64,000 bases of DNA from Sphingomonas montanisoli. Lineage in GTDB: Bacteria; Pseudomonadota; Alphaproteobacteria; Sphingomonadales; Sphingomonadaceae. The position numbers were made by a program, and so were the translations under genes. Position 1 is the stretch's first letter, and every line of letters starts with the position of its first letter. The stretch is from NCBI RefSeq assembly GCF_008274695.1, contig NZ_VTOU01000003.1:62001-126000 (forward strand), written 5' to 3'. Shown piece after piece: positions 50,924-60,780 of the stretch. Under the pieces are notes generated by a model. The model made no database searches and was not told the DNA's origin. It saw only the letters and a program-made list of their open reading frames with translations.

Positions 50924-51745
50924 CTATGCTTTTCCCCCGGCCGCCGCCCCCGACCTGCGGCGCCGTTTCGGCTTATCGGCCAGTTCCACCCAAACCGGTG
51001 CATGGTCGCTGGTTTTCTCCCAGCCCCGGACGTGACGATCGACCTGTGCATCAACAAGCCGATCAGCCAGTGCCGGGCTCAACAGCAGATGGTCGATGCG
51101 CAGGCCGGCGTTGCGGGCATAGGCATTCCGGAAATAGTCGAAGAAGGTATAGATCACCTCGCCAGGGTGGATGGTGCGCAACGCGTCGGTCCAACCCTGG
51201 TCGAGCAACCGGAAATAGGCCGCCTTGACCTCCGGTGCGAACAGCGCGTCGTCGAGCCAGCGCTCCGGCTTGTAGACGTCGAGATCGGTGGGCATCACGT
51301 TGAAGTCACCCGCGAGCATGACCGGCGCGCCCGTCTCCAGCAGGCCGGCCGCATGTTCGATCAGCCGCTCGAACCACCTCAACTTGTAATCGAACTTCGG
51401 GCCGGGCCGTGGATTGCCGTTCGGCAGGTAGAGCCCGCCGATCAGAATGCCGTTGACCGCCGCTTCGATATAGCGGCTGTGGCTGTCGTCCGGATCTCCC
51501 GGCAGCCCGCGGCGGGTCTCGTGGATTTCGCCGACCCGGCTCAGGATGGCGACGCCGTTCCAGCTCTTCTGGCCGTGCCAGATCGCATCATAGCCGAGGT
51601 CGCGGATCGCTTTTTCCGGGAACTTCTCCTGCGGCGCCTTCAGCTCCTGCAGACAGACGATGTCGGGCTGATCCTCCTCAAGCCAGCGCAGCAACACCGG
51701 CAGGCGCCCGTTGACGCCGTTCACATTGTAGGTGGCGACCTTCAT
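50924..51745 (-). CDS. xth: Exonuclease III-family AP endonuclease
   Basis: A 273-residue protein starting KVATYNVNGVNGR with the catalytic motifs CLQELK, the Tyr-containing GLYLPNGNP, LAGDFNVMP and a C-terminal RIDHLLLS and TSDHAPVW. It cuts at abasic sites and removes 3'-blocking groups. The C-terminal 25 residues are basic (KPKRRRRSG). The start overlaps the ligD stop by four bases, so repair ligase and endonuclease are made together. It is oriented like the trb operon but about 230 bases from it; whether it belongs to the mobile element cannot be seen. Confidence 0.93.
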   Translation of the reverse strand: MKVATYNVNGVNGRLPVLLRWLEEDQPDIVCLQELKAPQEKFPEKAIRDLGYDAIWHGQKSWNGVAILSRVGEIHETRRGLPGDPDDSHSRYIEAAVNGILIGGLYLPNGNPRPGPKFDYKLRWFERLIEHAAGLLETGAPVMLAGDFNVMPTDLDVYKPERWLDDALFAPEVKAAYFRLLDQGWTDALRTIHPGEVIYTFFDYFRNAYARNAGLRIDHLLLSPALADRLVDAQVDRHVRGWEKTSDHAPVWVELADKPKRRRRSGAAAGGKA

Positions 51746-53634
51746 AGATCGGGCAGAACCTGGTCGGCGCGGCCCCAACCGGCGAGTGCTTTCGAGGCGG
51801 CGCGCTTCACCAGCTCGGCAGCGTCGCCGACATGCCAGTGGGCAGGCGTGTCGATCGTTTCCATCTCTTTCCAGCTGATGGGGGCCGCGACCGGCGCGCC
51901 AGCCCGGGCGCGCGCACTGTACGGCATGACTGCGGTCGCGCCCCGCTGGTTGCGAAGATAGTCGACGAAGATGCGGCCCTTGCGCTGCGCCTTCGGCAAC
52001 GCGGCAGTGAAATTGTCCGGATCGCTTTGCGCGACGGCCTGGGCGAGGCGGTGAGCGAAATCCTTCACCTCCGGCCACTCTGCCTTCGGCACGAGCGGGG
52101 CAATGACGTGGATGCCCTTTCCGCCCGTGACCATAGGAAATGTCTCAAGGCCAATCTGCTGAATGATCTCCCAGAAGTGGAAGGCCGCTTTGCGCACCGC
52201 CTCGAAATCGAGTCCTTCGTCCGGGTCGAGATCGAAAACCAGACGATCGGCTTTCTCGACATCCTCGATCCTGGCACCCCAACCATGGAACTCTATGGAG
52301 CCCATCTGGACGCAGGTCAGAAGGCCATCGGGGGTGTCGATGTACAGGTACGGCTCTTCGTGCCCGTCCTTCTCCATGATCCCGACATGCTTGACCGTGT
52401 CGCCGAAGCTCCCGGCGTCATGCTTCTGGAAGAAGCATTTCTTCGCGCGGCCTTGCGGGCAGCGCACCAAGCTGATCGGACGCGACCCCACCCACGGCAG
52501 CATGATCGGCGCGACCGCCGCATAATGATCGGCGAGCTGCCCTTTGGTGATGCCCGAATCCGGATCGATCACGCGATCGCGATTGCTGATCTTGACGCTG
52601 CTGGTGGCGGGCGCCGCGATCTCGGCCACGGGCTCTTCGGTTTCCAGCACAACAGCCTCGGGTTTCTTGTCCTCACGCAAGCCTAGGTAGCTCGGGTGCC
52701 GTAGCGTCCCGTCGTTCGTCATTTCGGTATAAGCGATTTCGGCGACCAGCTTTGGCTTGAGCCAATGCGCGCCGCGCACTTCGGCCCGGGGCGCCTTCAC
52801 CGTTGGTGCCGTCTGTTCCAGCGGCGCCATGATCTCCATCAGGCGAAACAGTTCAGCGGTGTCGAAGCCAGTGCCGACTTTACCCGCGTACCGGAGCTCG
52901 CCCTCGTCATGGACGCCAAGGATCAGCGATCGGAACGCCCGGCTCTTGTCCGAGGGCGTCCAGCCGACGACGACGAACTCCTGACGCTTGATGCACTTGG
53001 TCTTGACCCAACTGCCGGCACGCGAGCCCACATATTTCGAGCTGGCGAGCTTCGAGATGACACCCTCGAGCCCAGCCTGGCAGAAGCTGTTGAGCAGCTT
53101 CTCACCGCTGCCCTGAATATGATCCGAGAACCGGATATGGTCCGACTTGGCAGGCAATATGGCCTTCAGCCTGGCCTTGCGTTCGAGCAGCGGCAGGCCG
53201 GTCAGATCCTCGCCATCGAGTTCGAGCAGATCGAAGGCATAATAGTCGATGGTGGCCGGCGCGCCCTTGAGCGCACCCTGCAGCGCCTGAAAGCTCGACT
53301 TGCCGTCGGCATCGAGCACCACCGCCTCGCCATCGATCAGCGCCGAGCCCACCTTGAGCTTGGCGGCGTCCTTCAGGATGCTCGGAAAGCGCTCGGACCA
53401 GTCGAGACCCGACCGTGTGTAGGCGCGTGCCTCTCCGCCGCCGATCGCCACCAGCGTTCGGTAGCCATCATATTTCATCTCGTGGAGCCAGCGGTCGCCA
53501 GCGGGGACGGCATCGACCAGCGTGGCAAGCTGGACGGGCCGGAAAGGCGGCGGCTTGGATACGGCCGCGCTCGATTGGCCGCCGGTCGCTTTCGCCGGAC
53601 GCTTCGAGCTCGTTTTGATCGCCGCGCGCGCCAT
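51742..53634 (-). CDS. ligD: ATP-dependent DNA ligase LigD (ligase and polymerase domains)
   Basis: A 630-residue LigD. The ligase half (about 35-310) contains the AMP-lysine in MKYDGYRTL, DGEAVVLD, GLEGVISK and SWVKTKCIKRQEF. The polymerase half (about 335-630) contains ISLVRCPQGR, FFQKH, HGWGARIEDVEKADRLVFDLDPDEG and VTGGKGIHVIAPL. The N-terminal 3'-phosphoesterase domain of full-length LigD (about 830 residues) is missing, leaving a ligase-polymerase form. LigD acts in nonhomologous end joining with Ku, but no ku gene is in the window. The xth partner could substitute for 3'-end cleaning. The N-terminus is Lys/Ser-rich. Confidence 0.93.
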   Translation of the reverse strand: MARAAIKTSSKRPAKATGGQSSAAVSKPPPFRPVQLATLVDAVPAGDRWLHEMKYDGYRTLVAIGGGEARAYTRSGLDWSERFPSILKDAAKLKVGSALIDGEAVVLDADGKSSFQALQGALKGAPATIDYYAFDLLELDGEDLTGLPLLERKARLKAILPAKSDHIRFSDHIQGSGEKLLNSFCQAGLEGVISKLASSKYVGSRAGSWVKTKCIKRQEFVVVGWTPSDKSRAFRSLILGVHDEGELRYAGKVGTGFDTAELFRLMEIMAPLEQTAPTVKAPRAEVRGAHWLKPKLVAEIAYTEMTNDGTLRHPSYLGLREDKKPEAVVLETEEPVAEIAAPATSSVKISNRDRVIDPDSGITKGQLADHYAAVAPIMLPWVGSRPISLVRCPQGRAKKCFFQKHDAGSFGDTVKHVGIMEKDGHEEPYLYIDTPDGLLTCVQMGSIEFHGWGARIEDVEKADRLVFDLDPDEGLDFEAVRKAAFHFWEIIQQIGLETFPMVTGGKGIHVIAPLVPKAEWPEVKDFAHRLAQAVAQSDPDNFTAALPKAQRKGRIFVDYLRNQRGATAVMPYSARARAGAPVAAPISWKEMETIDTPAHWHVGDAAELVKRAASKALAGWGRADQVLPDL

Positions 53635-53707
53635 GCGCGCTATGCCTTCTGCCTCATCCCCAACAGACTCCTGTAGCCGAGGAGTCGTTCCCGAGGACGG
53701 GTGCCGC

Positions 53708-53890
53708 TTATTTCAGTTTCGCAGCTGCGGCGTTGAGCTTCTCGCGGTCGTTACCGACTTTCTTGATCAGGTCTTCCGCCTGTTGCTTGGTGATGCCATG
53801 CTTGCGGGCAAAGTAATTCACCTCATAGCCTTCGCCAGCGGCGACCTGGCGCCGGTCGGCGCCACCACGTTTCGACTTGTTGTCAGCCAT
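53708..53890 (-). CDS. DUF3606 domain protein
   Basis: A 60-residue protein with the DUF3606 pattern: EGYEVNYFARKHGITKQQAEDLIKKVGNDREKLNAAA. It is basic and likely helical. GAAGGAG lies about seven bases before the ATG at 53890. The frame is open upstream without a better start. Members are frequent in alphaproteobacteria beside DNA-repair or stress genes; their function is unknown. It is 73 bases before ligD in the same direction and may be co-transcribed. Confidence 0.85.
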   Translation of the reverse strand: MADNKSKRGGADRRQVAAGEGYEVNYFARKHGITKQQAEDLIKKVGNDREKLNAAAAKLK

Positions 53891-53962
53891 GCTTCTCTCC
53901 TTCTCACCTTGAATCGATGAGAGGACGACCAGTTCCGAAGGCGGTGGCACTACCGGTGAGGG

Positions 53963-54538
53963 CTATCCGCCTGCGCACCATCGGGGCGGGGCTGCTATAC
54001 CGTCACGTGCCATAGCCTGTGCGGTGGTGCGGACTTGCAGCCAGCGCGCATATTCCGCCTGCGCATCTGCCAGCGCGCGGTGAACGGGCTGATGATCGTC
54101 TCCGCGTGAGTCCGTCCAGGCGAGCAACTCTGCAACTGTGTTAGCCAGCCGCTCCGGCGGGACGATGTCTGACAGGATCGCCGCCGCGCATTCACGGTTC
54201 GCATCGTCGCTGTCGCGAAGTCGGAGGCTGTGACGCGGAAACCCTGCGGCCCGCAGAAGCGCACTCAGCCATTTGCCGTCCCATGATGGAGCGCTGGCAA
54301 GCAGGTCATGGCCGGTAAGGATGTCGACCATGCGGCGGGCGACAAGCTCATGCGCCGTGCCGTCGGCAAGAAGCGTGGCGTGGCGGATATGGTGGATCGC
54401 CTCGGCGGCTGGGCCCCAGTCCGTCCATGCCGGAGCAGGCCGGATCAGATACTCCTCGGATCGACCGTCCTCGAAGACCCAGGCGACTTCGATCGGGTAG
54501 CTGAGCGACGAGGCTTCGAAATCGAGGAACACCAGCAT
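53963..54538 (-). CDS. DEDDh-type 3'-5' exonuclease-like protein
   Basis: A 191-residue protein with the RNase-H-like exonuclease pattern: FLDFEASS (first two acids), the middle aspartate in SWDGKWLSALL and HRALADAQAEY (Hx4D). All four catalytic acids and the general-base His are present, so it should be active on DNA or RNA ends. It is shorter than epsilon-subunit enzymes and lacks added domains. It lies next to a SRPBCC gene and DUF3606, in the repair-gene block. Substrate is unknown. Confidence 0.82.
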   Translation of the reverse strand: MLVFLDFEASSLSYPIEVAWVFEDGRSEEYLIRPAPAWTDWGPAAEAIHHIRHATLLADGTAHELVARRMVDILTGHDLLASAPSWDGKWLSALLRAAGFPRHSLRLRDSDDANRECAAAILSDIVPPERLANTVAELLAWTDSRGDDHQPVHRALADAQAEYARWLQVRTTAQAMARDGIAAPPRWCAGG

Positions 54539-54568
54539 GCCCTAAGAACGCCGGTGTCACCCGTTCGC

Positions 54569-55033
54569 TCATTCCAGCAGATTGGCGAGGTTCTTCAGCG
54601 TCGACTCCATGCCGGCCTTGTGATCAGCCTCGCTGATCCCCGGCGGCACATTCTCGACGATGAAGGTGACCTTCGTGCCGTCGCGCACGGGCATCAGCCG
54701 GGTCGTGATCGTCATCGTGCCGCCGAACGCGGGATCCTCGCTCTCGAAGGTGACTGCCTCGACAATCTTCTCTTCCGGAACCAGCTCGACGAACCGCCCT
54801 TCAAAGATGTCAGCGGCAGCGCTCGATTTGCCTTCGCCGGCCTCAGCATCATCGTAGATGAATGCCATGCGATAGCCGCCACCCGGCCGCGGATCGAAGT
54901 GGAAGATCTTTGCCGTCATGCCCTTCGGCGGTCGCCAGGACATGACAGTCTCAGGATCAAGGAAGGCACGATAGATGGCCCGTGGCGACGCCAGGATGGT
55001 GCGCGCTGCTGAATGGGTGGCGGAGTCGGTCAT
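54569..55033 (-). CDS. SRPBCC (AHSA1-like) protein
   Basis: A 154-residue START-like protein: RTILASPRAIYRAFLDPETVMSWRPP, then DPRPGGGYRMAF, FVELVPEEKIVEAVTFES and the C-terminal helix HKAGMESTLKNLANLLE. The fold makes a hydrophobic ligand pocket. No catalytic residues are known for this subgroup. The ATG at 55033 is used although only a close AGG precedes it; the frame extends upstream through a terminator-like hairpin, which is unlikely. It is separated from eda by that hairpin, hence a new transcription unit. Confidence 0.85.
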   Translation of the reverse strand: MTDSATHSAARTILASPRAIYRAFLDPETVMSWRPPKGMTAKIFHFDPRPGGGYRMAFIYDDAEAGEGKSSAAADIFEGRFVELVPEEKIVEAVTFESEDPAFGGTMTITTRLMPVRDGTKVTFIVENVPPGISEADHKAGMESTLKNLANLLE

Positions 55034-55080
55034 CCTGATCTGGATAGAAGGTGCGCCGCATGGCGACCAACCCAAAAGCG

Positions 55081-55107
55081 AAGGGCCGCCCTCACGGGAC
55101 GGCCCTT
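55081..55107 (-). terminator. Likely terminator of the Entner-Doudoroff operon
   Basis: AAGGGCCG (55081-55088) pairs with CGGCCCTT (55100-55107), with a partly paired loop region. On the minus strand it is followed by CGCTTTTGGG, giving a short T run. It lies 69 bases after the eda stop. Confidence 0.6.
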
Positions 55108-55175
55108 CCATTGTCTTGCCTTCGCGGTCAACTTAGGCGAGCCAGCCCCTCAGGGCCAGAATTCAGGATCATGCG

Positions 55176-55784
55176 CTATGTCCGACCATGAACAAGCAAG
55201 GCCGCGTCCGCGATTGCACGCACGTCGGCGACGCCATTTTTGACCAGCCAACTCCCACCAACGCAAGCGACGTGAGGCTCGGCCAGCCAATCGCTGGCGG
55301 ATGCCTGAGAGATCCCGCCAGTCGGACAGAAGAGCGCGTTGCCGAACGGCGCCGCGAGCGCCCTGAGCGCCGGGATTCCACCAGATGTTGCCGCGGGAAA
55401 GAATTTGAAATGGCGAAGGTCCATATCGAGCCCGCGCATCAGGTCTCCGGCGGAGGCGATTCCAGGGAGGAAGGGCACTTTGTTGGAAAGGGCGGCGTGG
55501 CCCAAGCGATCTGTTAGGCCCGGCGACACGATGAAGCTCGCGCCGGCACCGAGCGCGGCGTCAAGGTCTTTGGGATTGAGCACAGTCCCGGCCCCGACGA
55601 TAGCGCCTTCAACTTTCGCCATCTCAGCGATGACCTCGATGGCACATGGAGTGCGCAATGTTACCTCGAGCACTCGCAGGCCGCCCGCGACAAGTGCTTC
55701 TGCAATGGGTAGAGCCGTCGCCACATCGTTGACGATGAGCACCGGGATGACCGGCGATACGCGCATGATTTCATCGATGGTCAT
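55176..55784 (-). CDS. eda: KDPG aldolase
   Basis: A 202-residue 2-keto-3-deoxy-6-phosphogluconate aldolase, splitting KDPG into pyruvate and glyceraldehyde 3-phosphate. Key parts: VIPVLIVND, the base-type Glu in VLEVTLRT, GAGTVLN, FIVSPG, and the Schiff-base lysine in RHFKFFPA, with CPTGGIS for phosphate binding. It is the last gene of the zwf-pgl-edd-glk-eda operon and overlaps glk by four bases. Intact and of usual length. Confidence 0.96.
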   Translation of the reverse strand: MTIDEIMRVSPVIPVLIVNDVATALPIAEALVAGGLRVLEVTLRTPCAIEVIAEMAKVEGAIVGAGTVLNPKDLDAALGAGASFIVSPGLTDRLGHAALSNKVPFLPGIASAGDLMRGLDMDLRHFKFFPAATSGGIPALRALAAPFGNALFCPTGGISQASASDWLAEPHVACVGGSWLVKNGVADVRAIADAALLVHGRT

Positions 55785-56791
55785 TGTGTGTGCTTCCTTG
55801 CGAAAGCTGCCGCGGCACCGAATAGCCCCGGCTCTGAGAGCGTGATCAGCTTGACCGGCATGTCGCGCAGCATCGTCTCGAATCGGCCTTTGGCTGCAAA
55901 GCGTTCGGCAAAGCCGGAATGCGGGAGATGGCTGGCAAGGCGAGCGCCCAGACCTCCTGCTATCACCACTGCCGAAGCGCCTTGTATGAGCGCGATGTCT
56001 CCGGCGACTGAGCCGAGCGTCATGCAGAAGCGGTCCAGCGCAGCAACTGCCAGCGGGTCGCTACCATCGAGCGCCGCGGTCCAGAGTGCCTTGTCGTCGG
56101 GCGCTTCGATGACGTGGCTCTCGAGGCGGGCGAGAGCTTCGTAGAGCGCGCGAATTCCGGGTCCGGATACAATCCGCTCGACAGACACTCGGCGCGTGTG
56201 CTGTCGCATCGCCGACAGCAGCCCATCCTCGAACCCGTCAAGCGGGGCAAAGTCGCCGTGTCCGCCTTCGGTTTCGACCACCCGGTAGGCGGCACCATCG
56301 CGCAGCAACTGGGCAACGCCAAGTCCGGTCCCCGGTCCGATGATCGAAATCACGCCATCGTCCGGTATCGCCTGCTCGGGCCCACATAGGTGGATAAAAT
56401 CGCCAGGCTCGGCTTGCGCGACGGCATGCCCCACCGCGCCAAAATCGTTCACGACAATATAGTTGTCCACGTTGAGACGCTCGGGGATCAGCGCTCGCCG
56501 CACGACCCAATGGCTATTCGTCAACTGGAGAACTTCGCCCGACACCGGGCCTGCGAACGCGATCGCTACAGCCCTCGGTAACGGGGTGGTATTGAGCGCA
56601 GCAAAGGCTTGCCAAGCGGTCTGGAAGCTCGCGTACTCTGCGGTTTTCAAGGTGGTCGGTGTCCCGAGCGACTTGACCCGGCCATCTTCGACCGTCGCGA
56701 TAGCGAAGCGGGCATGGGTTCCGCCGATATCGACGGCCACGACGTCGCACTTGTGCGCCTGTGCTTCCGTCACGATGGGACTCGCGCTCAT
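55781..56791 (-). CDS. glk: Glucokinase
   Basis: A 336-residue ROK-unlike bacterial glucokinase. The ATP motif [14 protein letters not shown] lies near residue 18, the sugar-binding [10 protein letters not shown] and a [12 protein letters not shown] phosphate motif follow, with a [12 protein letters not shown] segment for glucose contact. It phosphorylates imported glucose to glucose 6-phosphate, the substrate of zwf. The start overlaps edd by four bases. Its presence shows that the linked FucP-type transporter brings in an unphosphorylated sugar. Confidence 0.95.
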   Translation of the reverse strand: MSASPIVTEAQAHKCDVVAVDIGGTHARFAIATVEDGRVKSLGTPTTLKTAEYASFQTAWQAFAALNTTPLPRAVAIAFAGPVSGEVLQLTNSHWVVRRALIPERLNVDNYIVVNDFGAVGHAVAQAEPGDFIHLCGPEQAIPDDGVISIIGPGTGLGVAQLLRDGAAYRVVETEGGHGDFAPLDGFEDGLLSAMRQHTRRVSVERIVSGPGIRALYEALARLESHVIEAPDDKALWTAALDGSDPLAVAALDRFCMTLGSVAGDIALIQGASAVVIAGGLGARLASHLPHSGFAERFAAKGRFETMLRDMPVKLITLSEPGLFGAAAAFARKHTQ

Positions 56792-58608
56792 AGATCTGCA
56801 CCGGCAAGCATCGCCGAGGCACCCTGTTCGGCATCATTGGCGCCGACGCGCATGAACCCGAACAGCTCCCGCCCTGTGCCAGTCCCGGCAATTGGCGGCG
56901 CGGCCGGGGCACGTCCCTCAAAGACGATCGGCGCGAGCCGAACTTCGAGACAGCCTGCGACTGCATCGAGCCGCACAACGTCGCCATCGCGAAGACGCGA
57001 CAATGGCCCTCCGCCCATTGCCTCCGGGGTGACATGGATCGCCGCAGGAACCTTGCCGCTCGCTCCAGACATACGTCCATCGGTGACGAGTGCGACCTTG
57101 AAGCCCTTGTCCTGTAGCACGCCAAGCAAAGGGGTGAGCTTGTGAAGCTCAGGCATCCCGTTTGCACGCGGCCCCTGGAAACGCACGACGACAACGACGT
57201 CCCGATCAAGCTCGCCCGCTCTGAAGGCGGCGGTCACTTGATCTTGATCGTCAAAAATTCGCACGGCGGCTTCGATCGTCCAGCGAGCGCGATCGACCGC
57301 GCTGGTCTTGAAGGTAGCCCGGCCCAGATTCCCCGTGACAAGCCGCATCCCACCATCCGGCAGGAAGGGGGCGTCGTAAGCCCGAAGCATGGTCTCGTCG
57401 CGCGAGTTGGCAGGCGCATCGGCCCAAACCAGAGCGTCGCTGTCGAGCATTGGCTCGCGTGCATATTCGGTCAGGTCGCCGCTCGAGACTGTCACCAGAT
57501 CGCGGTGAAGCAGGCCGCCATCGAGGAGGGTGGAGATGGTGTAAGCCATGCCGCCCGCCGCCTGAAAATGGTTCACGTCGCCCGAGCCATTGGGATAGAC
57601 CCGCGCGATCAGCGGCACGGTGGCAGAAAGGCGGTCGATGTCCTCCCAGTCGATCAGGATGCCTGCGGCGCGCGCGATCGCAGGCAGGTGGATGACATGA
57701 TTGGTCGACCCGCCCGTGGCGAGCAGACCGACTGCGGCGTTCACGATCGCCTTCTCGTCGACGCATAGGCCCAAAGGTCGATAATCGTCGCCGTCCCAGC
57801 CGATCTCGGCGAGGCGGTGAACGGCGGCGCGAGTCAGTTCCTGGCGCAGCTTGGTGCCAGGATTGACGAAAGCGGCGCCGGGGATGTGGAGGCCCATCAC
57901 CTCCATCATCATCTGGTTCGAATTGGCGGTGCCGTAGAAGGTGCAGGTGCCGGCACCGTGATAGGAGGCGCTTTCGGATTCGAGCAGTTCGTCGCGCCCC
58001 ACCTTGCCCTCGGCATAGAGCTGTCGGATGCGCTGCTTCTCCTTGTTTGCGAGACCCGAGGGCATCGGCCCCGCCGGCACCAGTATGGTCGGGAGATGGC
58101 CGAACCGCAGCGCGCCGATAAGCAGGCCAGGCACGATCTTGTCGCAGATGCCCAGCAACGCCGCGCCCTCGAACATGCCGTGGCTCAAGGCCACCGCAGT
58201 CGACAACGCGATCGTATCGCGGCTGAACAGCGACAGCTCCATGCCGCGCTGGCCCTGCGTCACCCCGTCGCACATCGCCGGCACCCCGCCCGCCACCTGC
58301 GCGGTGATCCCCGCTTCGCGCGCGAACAGCTTCATCTGCTCCGGATAGCGCCCATAAGGCTGATGCGCCGACAGCATGTCGTTGAATGCGGTGACAATGC
58401 CGATGTTCATTCGGCCGCCTTCCCGGATCGTTGCCTTATCCTCTCCGGCGGCGGCAAAGCCGTGTGCGAGATTGCCGCATGACAGATTGGGGCGGTCGAC
58501 GCCGTTGTCGCGTTCTCGCCCAATCAACTCGAGGTAGCGAGACCGAGAGGATCGAGACCGTTCGATTACCCTGTCCGTAACGGCGGAAATGGCCGGTTGA
58601 ACTGTCAT
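56788..58608 (-). CDS. edd: 6-Phosphogluconate dehydratase
   Basis: A 606-residue iron-sulfur dehydratase of the IlvD/Edd family, turning 6-phosphogluconate into KDPG. The family blocks include [66 protein letters not shown] with cluster-type Cys residues, and [22 protein letters not shown] at the C-terminus. Length matches E. coli Edd (603). It overlaps pgl and glk by four bases on each side. Confidence 0.97.
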   Translation of the reverse strand: MTVQPAISAVTDRVIERSRSSRSRYLELIGRERDNGVDRPNLSCGNLAHGFAAAGEDKATIREGGRMNIGIVTAFNDMLSAHQPYGRYPEQMKLFAREAGITAQVAGGVPAMCDGVTQGQRGMELSLFSRDTIALSTAVALSHGMFEGAALLGICDKIVPGLLIGALRFGHLPTILVPAGPMPSGLANKEKQRIRQLYAEGKVGRDELLESESASYHGAGTCTFYGTANSNQMMMEVMGLHIPGAAFVNPGTKLRQELTRAAVHRLAEIGWDGDDYRPLGLCVDEKAIVNAAVGLLATGGSTNHVIHLPAIARAAGILIDWEDIDRLSATVPLIARVYPNGSGDVNHFQAAGGMAYTISTLLDGGLLHRDLVTVSSGDLTEYAREPMLDSDALVWADAPANSRDETMLRAYDAPFLPDGGMRLVTGNLGRATFKTSAVDRARWTIEAAVRIFDDQDQVTAAFRAGELDRDVVVVVRFQGPRANGMPELHKLTPLLGVLQDKGFKVALVTDGRMSGASGKVPAAIHVTPEAMGGGPLSRLRDGDVVRLDAVAGCLEVRLAPIVFEGRAPAAPPIAGTGTGRELFGFMRVGANDAEQGASAMLAGADL

Positions 58609-59276
58609 CGCATTTGATCCTCGGCCCAGTGCACCGTGACCAGACCTCGCGCTCGGCGAAGGAACGCTGCGAGAGGGCTTGTCTCTGACGAGGTGAGCGC
58701 ACGCTCCAATGCAGCACGTTTCGCTTTTCCTGCGCAGACCAGCAGCGTGCGGTTCGTTTGCGTAAGTGCAGTCAAATTCCAGCTGCGCCGCGCGACCGGC
58801 GCATTGATCGGTACCGGGTCCGGCATCGTCTCGATGAGGTGACGAGGATCGTCACCGTCGACGGGGAAACCGGGAAACAGTGAAGCGATGTGGCCGTCAG
58901 CGCCCATGCCGAGGATCACCAAATCGAATGGGAGGTGAATGTCGCTGGCTGCCTCCGCTCGATCGAGCGCGACAAACTTGGCCGCAGATCCGCATCGGCC
59001 TTGGAAGACCCGCTGCAAGCTGCCGATGTTAGACAAGGGGTGATCGAATGGCACCTGCCGCTCGTCGGTCGTCGTGATCGTGATCCGGTTCCAAGGAAGG
59101 TGGTACGACGCTAGGCCAGTGAGCATCGCGATTTGCGAGCGCCCACCGGGCAGGACTACGCTGCTGGTCCCGTTCATTGCGCAAATAGCGATCCACGTCG
59201 CGGCCTCTTCGGCGACGATCCTCGCGGCAGCAGCGGGCGATGCGTGGTCAACGATTTCGATCAGGCACTCAGTCAT
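58605..59276 (-). CDS. pgl: 6-Phosphogluconolactonase
   Basis: A 223-residue DevB-type lactonase with [25 protein letters not shown] and [15 protein letters not shown], the usual active-site and substrate loops. It hydrolyses 6-phosphogluconolactone from zwf. The start overlaps the zwf end by eight bases and its stop overlaps edd by four. Length is slightly under the usual 230-260 but all motifs are kept. Confidence 0.95.
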   Translation of the reverse strand: MTECLIEIVDHASPAAAARIVAEEAATWIAICAMNGTSSVVLPGGRSQIAMLTGLASYHLPWNRITITTTDERQVPFDHPLSNIGSLQRVFQGRCGSAAKFVALDRAEAASDIHLPFDLVILGMGADGHIASLFPGFPVDGDDPRHLIETMPDPVPINAPVARRSWNLTALTQTNRTLLVCAGKAKRAALERALTSSETSPLAAFLRRARGLVTVHWAEDQMR

Positions 59277-60714
59277 GCCAGGTCACCCCATCTCGCTCGG
59301 TCAAGGCAATTGCGGCGGACGGTCCCCAGGTGCCAGCGGCATAGGGTTTGGGATCAGACGCCGCTGCCTTCCATCCGGCTCTAATGCGATCGATCCACTC
59401 CCACTGCGCCTCGACCTCGTCACGCCGAACGAAGAGTGTCGGATTGCCTTCGATCAGATCAAGGAGAAGCCGCTCATAGGCGATGCGCCGCCGCTCACCG
59501 GAAAAGGCTGCGGTCAGCGAAAGGTCCAGCGGCACTTCACGGAGCTGAATCCCGTCTCGATCGAGGCCCGGCTGCTTGGCCATCATCAAGAGGCTGATGC
59601 TTTCTTCGGGTTGCAGGCGGATGATGAGCCGGTTTGGCTTGAGAGCGGTGCCCCGTGTTTCAAAGATAGAATGGGGTACGCCGCGAAACTGTACGACAAT
59701 CTTGGATTGCCGGATTGGAAGCCGCTTTCCCGTTCGCAGATAGAAAGGGACGTTTTTCCAGCGCCAATTGTCGATGTGGGCCTTGATCGCGACGAAGGTT
59801 TCGGTGGGGGAGCCGGATCCAAGCTCGTCACAATAGGAGGGCACCACCGCGCCTGCGATGGCACCGGACCGATATTGGCCGGCAACGGTGTGGCTTTCGA
59901 CATCCTCCGCCGTGATACGCCGGAGTGCCCGCAACACCTTCACCTTCTCATCTCGGATCGCTTGGGCGTTGTAACTGGATGGTGGCTCCATCGCGACGAA
60001 CGCGAGGAGCTGGAGCATGTGGTTCTGAACCATGTCGCGAAGGGCACCGGCACCATCGTAGAAGCCGACCCGCCCCTCCAGGCCGACGGTTTCTGCGACC
60101 GATATCTGGACATGCTCGATGCCCTGCGCATTCCACATCGGCTCGAGGAGGGTATTTGCGAAGCGCAGCGCGAGGAGATTCTGGACGGTTTCCTTTCCAA
60201 GATAATGATCGAGGCGAAACGTCTGCTCCTCGGAGAAGAACTCGGCGACGGCATCATTGATCTGCGTCGAGCTGACCAGATCGTTGCCCAATGGCTTTTC
60301 CAGAGCGATCCGCGCGCCATCGGCAGTCAGGCCGGCACCGGCCAATCCTTCTATCGTCGGTCTGAACAGCGATGGTGCGGTCGACAGAAAGATCGAGAGA
60401 GCGCCTCGATCCGGGCCGATCTTGCCGGCAAGCCTGGCGAACCCTGACGCGTCGCGCGCATCAACATTGACATACTCCAGCCGGCTCAAGAACCGCTGGA
60501 TGGTCGCTGCGTCGAGGCGAGCGCCTTCGATCGTTCGCTCAAGCGCGTCAGACGTCAGCACTCGAAATGCCTCGTCGTCCAATGAACTGAGTGCTGTTCC
60601 GACGATCCGCATATCCGGCGGCAACAGGCCGTCGGCCTCAAGGCCGAACAGCGATGGCAGCAACATACGTTGCGATAGGTCTCCGGTTGCTCCGAAGAGC
60701 AATAAGGTGGGCAT
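59269..60714 (-). CDS. zwf: Glucose-6-phosphate dehydrogenase
   Basis: A 481-residue enzyme. NADP-binding FGATGDLSQRMLLPSLF is at the N-terminus, and the active-site RLDHYLGKE with its catalytic His lies near residue 165-175. EKPLGNDL, NVPFYLRTGKRLP and the C-terminal YERLLLDLIEGN match the family. It makes 6-phosphogluconolactone, the first step from glucose 6-phosphate. Zwf starts 66 bases after the transporter stop and begins the tightly overlapping run to eda, so the five genes give complete Entner-Doudoroff flux. Confidence 0.97.
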   Translation of the reverse strand: MPTLLLFGATGDLSQRMLLPSLFGLEADGLLPPDMRIVGTALSSLDDEAFRVLTSDALERTIEGARLDAATIQRFLSRLEYVNVDARDASGFARLAGKIGPDRGALSIFLSTAPSLFRPTIEGLAGAGLTADGARIALEKPLGNDLVSSTQINDAVAEFFSEEQTFRLDHYLGKETVQNLLALRFANTLLEPMWNAQGIEHVQISVAETVGLEGRVGFYDGAGALRDMVQNHMLQLLAFVAMEPPSSYNAQAIRDEKVKVLRALRRITAEDVESHTVAGQYRSGAIAGAVVPSYCDELGSGSPTETFVAIKAHIDNWRWKNVPFYLRTGKRLPIRQSKIVVQFRGVPHSIFETRGTALKPNRLIIRLQPEESISLLMMAKQPGLDRDGIQLREVPLDLSLTAAFSGERRRIAYERLLLDLIEGNPTLFVRRDEVEAQWEWIDRIRAGWKAAASDPKPYAAGTWGPSAAIALTERDGVTWHD

Positions 60715-60780
60715 GTGAGTCCTTTTCGTCGCTTTCGTTGGCGGCCTGCGCGAAATCGCGCGCGCCAGAACGGGCGCAGG

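Noticed and set aside
59074-60447. Plus-strand open frame of 457 codons opposite zwf and pgl
   Set aside because: Antisense to two well-conserved enzymes, no ribosome binding site, no familiar motif.
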